This document shows, piece by piece, positions 55,570 to 64,000 of a DNA stretch of 64,000 nt (the first letter of the stretch is position 1; every line of letters begins with the position of its first letter). The translations under genes were made by a program, and so were the position numbers. The notes below the pieces were generated by a model, which was not told where the DNA came from, did not search any database, and saw only the letters and a program-made list of their open reading frames with translations. The DNA is from Solen grandis. Lineage: Eukaryota > Mollusca > Bivalvia > Adapedonta > Solenidae. The stretch is from positions 70,578,173-70,642,172 of the forward strand of contig CM037781.1 of the NCBI GenBank assembly GCA_021229015.1. The letters are read 5' to 3'.

Positions 55570-58500
55570 GTGAGTTTTACCAATTTTCACAATCTTAGAC
55601 ACTGTCTGTCTGAACAGGACTAAGAGATGCATCTTGTAAATGCTAGTTGACAACATTACAACAATGCATAAACAAGAAAGAATGTCATTGCTGAAATAAA
55701 ACTGAAGGCCCTTGATGGGCAGGACTAGTTTACTTATTTATTTTAAAAGTTTCAAAATTCTTCTGTGTGTGTGAAACCAGGGGTCAGATTTCAATTTCAA
55801 GTGGCACAAAATGGTCACATCATAACCCTCTACCATAATTGCTTAAATGAAGTCTATCCCTTGAAAAATGAAGCCCCTATGGAGTTGGTTAGTTTCCATT
55901 ATACTTTTATAGACAATTTCAAAATTCTTCTTTGAGAAAAAGGGTCATTATTGAATTTATTGGGCCCTCTACCATAATTTCTAAAATTGCTACCGTATGT
56001 ACCCTATATAAAAAAATCATAATTTTTCTCCTCTGAATCTAAGAATCCAATGTTCAGAATTGAATATTGTTTTGCAATAATGATGGCCTTATGGTCTTCT
56101 ACAGTAATTGCTTAAGTATTGTTGATCGCTTAAAAAATGAGATCTCCAGATGGTTGGCTAATATTCTGTTAAGAAACTTCAGAATTCTTTCACCAAGTAT
56201 AATCAAGTGCCCTGAATTGTCTTAGTTAGGCATATGGTACTCTGAGCATTCTTGGGCCACTTTGAGCCACTTGTTCCTTATAGGATTGGCATAAATTTCA
56301 CGCAACTACTGGTTGTACATTCCAGGTGAGGCCACTGTTGAAGTGAACGACGAGGGAGAAGCTGAGGTGCTCAGCGATGAAGTCTTCTACCCAACAAACG
56401 AGTGGCAGACTGTAAAGAAAGGTACACAATGCAGCCTTTTTGTTTAATCATGGATTGGTAAACAAGTTTCTGCAACCTCATTAAACCTGCTCTTAAGATG
56501 CTGAAGTGGACCTGTAATTTGCACCAGAGAATGTTCAGTCTTCTGTCTCACAGTGGAGATGGCAGCCTTAAAATCTGTGAAAGTGTAACTCAAATTCTAC
56601 ACAGTTGCATGGCAAAAAAGAAATATCAATAACCAATGGTTTATATGCTAATTATAAAGTTCAGGTGATTGACATTTTTGTCATACATTTATATATGTAT
56701 ATTCATGAACTTGAAGTAAAGGGTTCATGTTGACCTTGAAATCCAGAGTATCTTTTACTTTTACTGATTTTTTTGAAAATGAAGTTTCGTATGTGGTGAT
56801 TTCCTTATATTCTTTAACTTTGCAGTTGATGTGTCTATTCTTGAAATTTGTATACCCAAGAACAATAATAAAAGAAAAAAAAGCTTACTTAGTATTAAAT
56901 TAGAATTTAGTATGTATGTATTACTTAACAGAATTCCTCAGATAATGCAATTTGTTTGACTCTCCTTCTAGGTAAAATATATAATGAAATGGCATGTGGC
57001 TTAGTTTTCATTTACAATATATTGATCTTGTGAAAATATTTTCACCAATCTTATTTAAAGGCAGTGTGGTAGGGGTCAATAGCTCTGAAGATGTGACATG
57101 TCGTAGGTATGCAGGCTTCTCTCTCAAGATGATAATTTCCTGTGTACCAAAAACATTCCAGCAGATCTGCTGATCAACATTCAACATTTCAGGCCAGGCC
57201 ATACCGGCAGGGCTGCATGTGCGGCTTAACATGGAGACAGGAGAACGTGAGGCCAAGTTGATGGAAGGGGACAGTGGACTCAAGTACTGGAAGGCAGGGG
57301 ACAAGCAGGGTAAGCTCACTGCCATGTTAGGTTGATTAACCAGCCTGCAAGCAGCTTAGTATATATTCAGCTTATGATGATGGATTTCTTTCCTTTGGTT
57401 AACATTTAAGGTTGATGTACAAGTGTGAACTAAAACACCATATAGCACATAAACATTCTATTCAACAAGGTCATTATTAGATGCATTACAGCCATTCTGA
57501 GACTTGCAGAGCCTCTTTGGTATTGCCCTTGCTTTGTCTTATTGTCATCCACTCATTCATCTATGTGTTCCATATTTTTTACTCTTTTTTTCTTCTTTTT
57601 TTAGCTCACCTGAGCACGTGTGCTCAGGATGAGCTTTTAGGATCGATGAATGTCCGTCGTCCGTCCGTCCGTCGTCCGTCGTCCACAATTTGTTCGTTTG
57701 CACTCTAGCATCTTCATTTTATGAGCAATTATCTTCAAACTTTAAAACAATGTTTATAACCATAAAATCTCGGCCAAGTTCGATTATGGCTGATATCGGA
57801 ACATTAGGTCAGGAGTTATGCCCCTTTTAAAATTCAAAAAAGCCAGATTTCACATTGTTTGTACTCTAGCATCTTCATTTTATGAGCAATTATCTTCAAA
57901 CTTTGAAACAATGTTTATAACCATAAAATCTCGGCCAAGTTCAATTATGGCTGATATCGGAACATTAGGTCAGGAGTTATGCCCCTTTTAAAATTCAAAA
58001 AAGCCAGATTTCACATTGTTTGCACTCTAGCATCTTCATTTTATGAGCAATTATCTTCAAACTTTGAAACAATGTTTATAACCATAAAATCTCCGCCAAG
58101 TTCGATTATGGCTGATATCGGAACATTAGGTCAGGAGTTATGCCCCTTTTAAAATTAAAAAAAGCCAGATTTCACATTGTTTGCACTCTAGCATCTTCAT
58201 TTCATGAGCAATTATCTTCAAACTTTAAACAATGTTTATAACCATAAAATCACGGCCAAGTTCGATTATGGCTGATATCGGAACATTAGGTCAGGAGTTA
58301 TGCCCCTTTTAATACAAAAAATGCAAGTTTTCACTTTGTTTATTCTCTACCAACTTCATTTTTTTAACAATCATTTTTAAACTTTAAGACAATGTTTATG
58401 CCCATAATCTCACAATCGGGTTCAATTATAACTGATATTGACTTGTAAATTTAGGAGTTATGCCCATTTCACCATAAAAAAAGCCAGATTTCACTTTTAC

Positions 58501-61500
58501 ACTCAAGCATCTTTATTTCTTAAGCAATCATCTTTCTCAGGTGAGCGACCAAGGGCCATCTTGGCCCTCTTGTTTCATATTTAGATCAAAGGTCCTTTGT
58601 GTTCCAAGTCAAAATTTCAAAATTAAAGACAAAAAAAGAATGTTTGTTGTTTGTTGGGTTTAATGTCCTACCGACAGTATTTAAGTCATTTGGAGACGAT
58701 GTCTACTTGAGACAATACAGTGCTGCCACACTGTAGTATCACGCAGTAGATATGTGGCATAACACACCCAGTCACATTATCCTGAAACTGGCCCTACCAG
58801 TCTTGGAATTACCCTTATATGCTGAGCACGAAGCAAGCAAGCTATACCATTATCATTTTTTACGACTTTGGTATGTTGTGGCTGGGGATCGAACCCAAGA
58901 CCTCCCGATTCCAGGGCGGATGCTCAAACCACTTGGCCACCAGGACTGGATACAAAAAAAAATGCAATGCCCACAGGGCAATAATGATCAAGTGCCTTTA
59001 AACCTTTGAAAGTGAATGCAAGTTAAGATAATATGCATGCAAATGAAAGATTATCTATAAGCATATGAAGATAATTTATACAAAAATGCAGATACTTCTA
59101 TGCGAATGGAGTACTTTATATACTTAATTATCTAGTGTTTATAGAAATATGAATGAAGGGTTCTTCATTGTCTTAGGCATGATCAACACAGACAAGAAGC
59201 ATTTTAATGTTGATGAACTGAAGAGAGCATTGAAGGATTTCAAGACAACAAGCCTTGATGAAAAAGATGAACAGGTGAGATATAGAATATGAAATAGTGT
59301 TTAAAATTGCATCTGAATAGGTCAACTTAATTTTATAGGAATAGTTTTTGGTTTATAATATGGAATCAGAACATAAATACTGTAAAACTTAGAACTCTTT
59401 TGAAAGTGTAAAGTCAGTTGGTTTTTTTTGTTTTGTTTTTTTGTGGCCTTAATGAATCTGCAAATAAATTGTCACAAAATTGTACCCAGCTAATGAATAG
59501 GCATTAATTTGACAACAAGATATGCATGAAGTTTGATGGTTGCCAGCCACCAATAAAACATTTGTATCTTCTTGTATCTTGAAACTTTTTTCAGTTACAG
59601 TATACACCCACCAATTGTGGCAGCAAAATTGTTTCAGTTTAAAATATACACCCACCATTAAATTTTGAATCCACAAACTTGTTTCAGTTTACAATATACA
59701 CCAACCATTTGTATCCGCAAACTTGTTTCAGTTTACAATATACACCAACCATTTGTATCCGCAAACTTGTTTCAGTTTACAATATACACCAACCATTTGT
59801 GTCCGCAAACTTGTTCCTGTTTACAATATACACCAACCATCTGTATCCGCAAACTTGTTTCAGTTTACAATATACACCAACCATTTGTGTCCGCAAACTT
59901 GTTTCTGTTTACAATATACACCAACCATTTTTCCAAATTTTTAGTTTACAATAAACCAACCATTTGTGTCCGCAAACTTGTTTCAGTTTCAATATACACC
60001 AACCATTTGTGTCCGCAAACGTTTCTGTTTACAATACACCCACCATTTGGAATATAAGGAATCCAAAATTGCATATTAGAAGAGTCGCACTGAAATTTTA
60101 ATAGAATAAGAAAGGTTTGTTGAGCTTGGTGCTCTAGTTATTACTGTATTTCAAAGAATTACCACATTGAGGAAACATGTGACCACTGTATGTGCAATTA
60201 ACCATGATTCATACATCTTACTTACCAGCTATGCTTATTGATTTAATAGTTTAGGAAGGTTTCCAGGGGCTTTAAACAAACAAATCCGATAACTCTTGAC
60301 AAAATCTAATGTAAATCATGGCCCTTTTTGCATGCAGCATACGATCATATCTCATTAGTATGGGTTTAACTTGAAAATTCATAAAGGTGTTCAGGGGCAT
60401 CAGACATTAAGTTAGATAACTTTCAACTGCATTTATTGAAAATAATGACCCCTTTTGGGCCTAGAATTTCTAACAGATAAGCAGCAGAATTGTCAAGTGA
60501 ACTGTCTTATGGAAAACCCCTGTTAATTGTCAAATATAAAATTGAAAGACACTATGTTCCTCTGACTGAGATCAAATTTATTTGTGCAAAGTTTAGTTAA
60601 ACAGAAATTCTGTAACCCCACTTATTATCCCCTGCCGAAAGGCGGCGGGGGATAAAGTAATAGTCTCCGTCCGTCCGACATTTTTGTCCGGAGCATAACT
60701 CGAAAAGTATTTGAGGTATTAACTTGATACTTCATAGGTGGATAGATCTCATTGAGGAGGAGTGCAGTGCACAAGAATGATAACTCTACCTTTCATAATT
60801 TTTTAGTTATTGCCCTTTGTTATTTTTTAGACTTAATTTTTGTCTGGAGCATAACTCGAAAAGTATTTGAGGTATCAACTTGATACTTCATAGGTGAATA
60901 GATCTCATTGAGGAGGAGTGCAGTGCATAAGAATGATAACTCTATCTTTCATAATGTTTTGGTTATTGCATTTTTGTTATTTTTCAGGCTTAATTTTTAT
61001 CACAGTGACCTTGACATTTTACCTGTAGACCTCAAAATAGAGGAATTTGTAGGTCTTCACTTGGGTTTCATATCTATAATCACTTTAAACATCAGTCTTC
61101 ATTACCAAAAATTTTCTTTTAAAAATGAAATATTCTACTCTCCAACACATCTTCTAAAGAGCAAGCTTTCGGCGGGGGATGGCCATGTCAACATGGCTCT
61201 TGTTGAAAATTGGAAGACACTGAAGAATTTTTGAATTGAGGAAATTCTTAACATGAGATCATAATGAAACACTTGCCAGTCCTTGAGCACCTGTAGTAAC
61301 CAAGGGATGCAAAGTGTGTCTTAGTGGTAGAGGATTTACAAGCTTTGTGTTTGGTATATTTCACAGCATGAAAAAGAAGTGAAGTCAAAATTCCGAACCT
61401 ATGAGGAGCTGAAAAAAGAGTTGAAGGAAATGAACGCAAACATCGAGACAGAAGGGGAAGTAATTACCAGGCTGCTGGATGAACTGAAGGACAAGGGAAC

Positions 61501-62847
61501 AGATAAAGACCGACTTGTCTATGTTCTGGATGAGATGGAGTATCTCGTTCATAAGGTGGGTAGAATTTTTTTTTTAAAGATGCCAATATTGGATAGAGGG
61601 GTTAACTTGTGGTACTACGGGAATAGAGTATCTGGTTTATAAGGTTGATATTTTTATTTACTAATTTTAGCTCTACCCTCTTGTCGGTGAAAGTGTTAAT
61701 TAAGGGTTTCAGTCAGGTTCATTTCTTTAACACCATCAAACATATTCACTTCAAATTTGGTAAACTTGTTTATTATAAAAAAAAAAAAGGAACCCATTTT
61801 AAAATGGCAGGTTACCCTAAAATCATTTGACAATGTTATGGCTCTTCCCTTTTAATTTTTCCGTGTTGTTAAAAAATTTTGTGAAGGTAAACTTTTCAAA
61901 AACTGTCAAACATAGATGATTAATATCTGGAATAATGTACTGAGCAAGTTTCTTGGACTGATGGCAAGATTTGTTCTCCCTGAATGTTGAAATATAACAT
62001 TATATAATAATGTAACATGGTACATTGGCTTTGCAGAAAAATTGCTTTTTTTGGTAGATTGATTAAAGTTGGAAATTTATTGATTTTGGCCATGACTGAA
62101 TAACCTATTGTGAATAAAAAAAATCATTTAACCCTTTCCCTCATAGAGGACACCATGAAAAGACCTATGCGAACAGCATAAAACCAGATCAGCCTGTGAG
62201 TAACTCGCAGGCTGATCAGGTTTTATGCTGTTCGCTGCTCCTCAGTGGTCTGGAAAATTGAGGTAACTTTAATAATGTTAAATTATGGTTTAAGGTTTAA
62301 CTGTGGTTTGTCTCATGCTAATGATCAGATCAGGCTTTATGTGGTACCTATTGAGTGCGTCAAAATGAGTCTATATGAGGGAAAGGGTTAACTGTACAAT
62401 ACCCAGATTTAACCATTGCCATTTATATTGAATTATAGAAGATTGATGGCATAACGAAACTGATATCAATTAATAAGTTGACTGATCATTTTAACACAGT
62501 ATGAAAATAACGTTATAGTTAGTTTATCCAGCTGTATTGACTGTGCCTTTACTTCTAATCAAAGGGTAACAATTGATTAAAGAAAAACTTATAAGAATTA
62601 GTGGCTTTGTGTAATATATAAATGATTATTAATCAAAATAGGTTATTTCTTTTGATGGATGAAAATAGCTATTGACCTATTTTTTAAGCCCTGTGATTCA
62701 TTTTTGTTTGTTTTATTACCAGTCTGACAACGGAATTTTTCTAAAGGACCTTGGAGGGATACCTGTTATTCTTAAGATCATTAATGGCAGTGTGGAGGAA
62801 GAGGTGGTTTCCAAGGCAATAAAAGCACTTGGAGCAGCAGCTTACAG
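55419..62847 (+). CDS. SIL1: SIL1, ER nucleotide exchange factor for BiP (5' six exons; continues past window)
   Basis: SIL1 releases ADP from the lumenal Hsp70 BiP/HSPA5. Six exons (55419-55569, 56326-56421, 57193-57309, 59177-59274, 61367-61555, 62723-62847) join in one frame of about 258 codons, all with GT-AG borders. They give a signal peptide ('ASICLFLVFSLHLLASHG'), an acidic linker, the family signature 'VFYPTNEWQTVKKG', 'QAIPAGLHVRLNMETGEREA', 'GMINTDKKHFNVDELKRAL', 'FRTYEELKKELKEMNANIET' and the start of the armadillo-like domain ('LDEMEYLVHK', 'DNGIFLKDLGGIPVILKII'). Human SIL1 has about 460 residues, so roughly half is present. The ATG at 55452 (codon 12) would give a more compact signal peptide than the first ATG at 55419. 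The LRP-type receptor is transcribed divergently upstream. Confidence 0.95.
56326..56421 (+). CDS. SIL1: SIL1 exon 2
   Basis: 96 bp, acceptor 'GTACATTCCAG', donor GTACAC. Acidic linker, then 'VFYPTNEWQTVKK'. Confidence 0.92.
57193..57309 (+). CDS. SIL1: SIL1 exon 3
   Basis: 117 bp, acceptor 'AACATTTCAG', donor GTAAGC. The conserved 'AIPAGLHVRLN' block, ending 'LKYWKAGDKQ'. Confidence 0.93.
57602..58572 (+). mobile_element. Tandem-unit element with GCTCACCTGAG inverted ends, in SIL1 intron 3
   Basis: The terminal inverted repeats GCTCACCTGAG (57604-57614) and CTCAGGTGAGC (58536-58546) enclose a (GTCC/GTCCGTC)n tract and about five copies of a 161-bp unit (starts near 57703, 57864, 58025, 58186, 58345). 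The right end has a palindrome 'CAAGGGCCATCTTGGCCCTC'. Non-coding. A degraded relative lies at 15094-15838 in opposite orientation. Confidence 0.88.
58643..58950 (-). mobile_element. SINE, near full length, minus strand, SIL1 intron 3
   Basis: Inverse of the 2880-type: tail 'TTTGTTGGGTTTAATGTCC', body 'GCCACACTGTAGTATCACGC' and 'CTTATATGCTGAGCACGAAG', B box 'GGGGATCGAACCCAAG', A-box end 'CCACTTGGCCACC'. Confidence 0.9.
59177..59274 (+). CDS. SIL1: SIL1 exon 4
   Basis: 98 bp, acceptor 'CATTGTCTTAG', donor GTGAGA. 'GMINTDKKHFNVDELKRAL'; ends in phase 0. Confidence 0.93.
59595..60055 (+). repeat. 44-bp minisatellite in SIL1 intron 4
   Basis: The unit 'CTTGTTTCAGTTTACAATAT' plus 'ACACCAACCATTTGTATCCG' plus 'CAAA' recurs about nine times, with two shortened copies at the distal end (59930-60040). 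Long apparent reading frames across it are due to repetition. Confidence 0.93.
60630..61175 (+). mobile_element. Second tandem-unit element (CCCCTGCCGAAAGGCGGCGGGG type), SIL1 intron 4
   Basis: It begins with 'CCCCTGCCGAAAGGCGGCGG', followed by (CCGT)n, then a 156-bp unit starting 'GT(C/T)(C/T)GGAGCATAACTCGA' at 60686 and 60842, a third diverged unit, and a terminus 'CTTTCGGCGGGGGATGG' near 61160. The architecture is that of the 57602 element, but the sequence is unrelated. Confidence 0.75.
61367..61555 (+). CDS. SIL1: SIL1 exon 5
   Basis: 189 bp, acceptor 'TATTTCACAG', donor GTGGGT. Helical Lys/Glu-rich segment, then 'LDEMEYLVHK', the start of the armadillo-like fold. Confidence 0.93.
62132..62387. 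mobile_element. TTAA-flanked MITE 3 with internal palindrome, SIL1 intron 5
   Basis: The ends 'CCCTTTCCCTCATA' and 'TATGAGGGAAAGGG' are inverse, with TTAA on both sides (62128-62131, 62388-62391), as in piggyBac-type ends. Inside, 62169-62235 is a 28-base-arm palindrome ('GCGAACAGCATAAAACC' to 'GGTTTTATGCTGTTCGC'). Confidence 0.88.
62723..62847 (+). CDS. SIL1: SIL1 exon 6
   Basis: 125 bp, acceptor 'TTTTATTACCAG', donor GTTAGT. 'DLGGIPVILKIINGSVEEEV' and 'KAIKALGAAAYR', armadillo-like repeat. It leaves two bases, so another exon follows outside the window. Confidence 0.93.
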
Positions 62848-64000
62848 GTTAGTCCCAAACTCAATGGTAGTACTTGATTTCCTGTAAAATCATAAAATTT
62901 TGTTGACATTAAATTTCATTGATTATGTACCTAAGGGAATTTTGTGAGTACATTTTTTTTGTGGATTTTTGTTCTAGTAAAAATATGAGGTCTGCATAAG
63001 AGACAAGTTTTTGTGGGGATTAATATTCGTGGATAAAACCCTCCATGAAATTTATGAAAATTAGTGTCCCATGAAAATTAATGATTTTGCAGAAAATAGC
63101 AAAATTAAATGTCTTGTTTGTCACACCTCCTTTGCATAAAAGATGTTTTCGTCCTGATGGTCTGTCTATTGGTCAGTTTACCTGACACAGTGGTACAACT
63201 TTATTATTCCCCTACCGGTGTTTACTTCGGAAGGGACTATAGGCTTGCCCTCCGTCTGTCTGTCCATCCGAATGTCCGGAAATCTGGATCTCACGATAAC
63301 TTAAAAACAGTTTTAACATAATATTATGAAACTTGGTATATGAATAGATGGCAGTATGGAGATTCTGCACGTCACCTTGTTTTGTTTTTTCTCAGACCAA
63401 AATTCTGGTTGCTATGGTAACAGAAAAATTATGCACTTAACCGTTAGGGCACTCATGTGTTGCGTGCAACGCCAGATACTTGTTCTTTTGATCTGCTTGC
63501 CATTCAGTGGTTAGGATATTAGTCAGTGCTAGTTATTTTTTCTTGTATTTGGGATGTCATTTTGTTTTTGATAGAGTTTTCTATCCATTTTGGTGTTTAA
63601 ACTCTGCTGTAATCCACATATAGTAGAGTTATGGCCCCTTTAATTAATGTCACCTATATATCCAAGTATTTTAGTTGGGGTTTTGAAATTTCACAGGAAG
63701 TTATATCAGCAAATGAAGTCATATGCTCAAGGGGGAGACATTTTATTGTGTCACCTGCTGCAAGCAGAGGTCACACATAGGGATCACTTTTCCATCTTCT
63801 GTCCATCCGTTTGTCTGTCTGTCCGTCACACTTTTTCCGTCACACTTCAGCAGGTGACACATGTGTTCCAGGGAACATTAACTACAATCTTAGAAGTTGA
63901 ATGTTACCGGCAGTATCAGTAGTACTCTAGTTCTTTTATGAATTTTTTTTTGTTTTTGTTTTGTTTGCATAGATACTTTTGTTGATAGTGTCCATGTGAT
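62848..64000 (+). other. SIL1 intron 6 (incomplete), with repeat-derived stretches
   Basis: 62940-63100 is a dispersed repeat ('GGGGATTAATATTCGTGGAT', related to 9889-9960). 63205-63480 resembles another tandem-unit-type head ('CCCCTACCGG...GGAAGGGACTATAGG', CCGTCTGTCTGTCC). 63670-63725 matches the repeat at 29530-29590. A short palindromic element is at 63748-63860. No exon seen. Confidence 0.55.
63748..63860. repeat. Short element with 13-bp inverted ends GTGTCACCTGCTG
   Basis: GTGTCACCTGCTG (63748-63760) and CAGCAGGTGACAC (63848-63860) are exact inverses around a (GTCC/TGTC)n core. It looks like an internally collapsed member of the tandem-unit family style. Confidence 0.75.

Noticed and set aside
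59595..60055. CRISPR-like regular array
   Set aside because: The units are contiguous with no unique spacers, and the genome is eukaryotic.
59665..60057. Plus-strand open frames of 73-130 codons with repeated peptides
   Set aside because: All three frames are open because of the 44-bp minisatellite in the SIL1 intron. No coding signal beyond repetition.

Overview
This is an AT-rich, intron-rich, repeat-laden eukaryotic window with two 100-base assembly gaps (2563-2662 and 52663-52762). The dense SINEs ending in 'GACGTTAAACCCAACAAAC', the 'GCTCACCTGAG' tandem-unit elements and the general style of the introns fit a bivalve mollusc. I cannot name the species from sequence alone.

Two real genes are visible, arranged head to head. 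On the minus strand, fifteen exons between 51772 and 11229 join in one open frame (866 codons plus stop, every splice phase compatible). They encode an LDL-receptor-related (LRP) type single-pass receptor: beta-propeller 1, EGF, beta-propeller 2, EGF, a Thr/Ser/Pro-rich stalk, a transmembrane helix, a cytoplasmic tail with an FxNPxF sorting motif, and a last exon carrying a tandem array of YxxP motifs. The signal-peptide exon(s) are not seen and may lie in or near the second gap. On the plus strand, from 55419 to the right edge, six exons encode the N-terminal part of SIL1, the ER nucleotide-exchange factor for BiP/HSPA5; its 3' exons lie outside the window.

Layout: 1-2112, a broken minus-strand LINE (zinc-knuckle ORF1 plus the endonuclease of ORF2) running off the left edge. 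2880-4035, two tRNA-derived SINEs. 4040-11100, gene-poor intergenic DNA. 11229-51772, the receptor gene, whose introns hold most of the mobile DNA: a decayed LINE (13.0-14.5 kb), a decayed Ty3/gypsy element with both LTRs (14.75-19.98 kb) that itself contains a SINE and a tandem-unit element, a perfect-TIR MITE (23.6-24.4 kb), a TTAA-flanked MITE (33.0 kb), a 3.75 kb foldback element with ~0.56 kb inverted arms (36.0-39.7 kb) and several LINE 3' ends. 51.8-55.4 kb, the intergenic space with an assembly gap and a LINE split by a second TTAA MITE. 55.4-64.0 kb, SIL1 with a 161-bp tandem-unit element, a 44-bp minisatellite and further MITEs in its introns.

The item most worth a second look is the receptor's cytoplasmic tail. 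An endocytic/PTB-type FANPRF motif is followed by six YxxP motifs, most on a 51-bp tandem repeat. YxxP is the known Crk/CrkL SH2 class, so the receptor may carry in cis the docking array that other systems place on a separate adaptor. The splice link to this last exon is inferred and needs RNA evidence.
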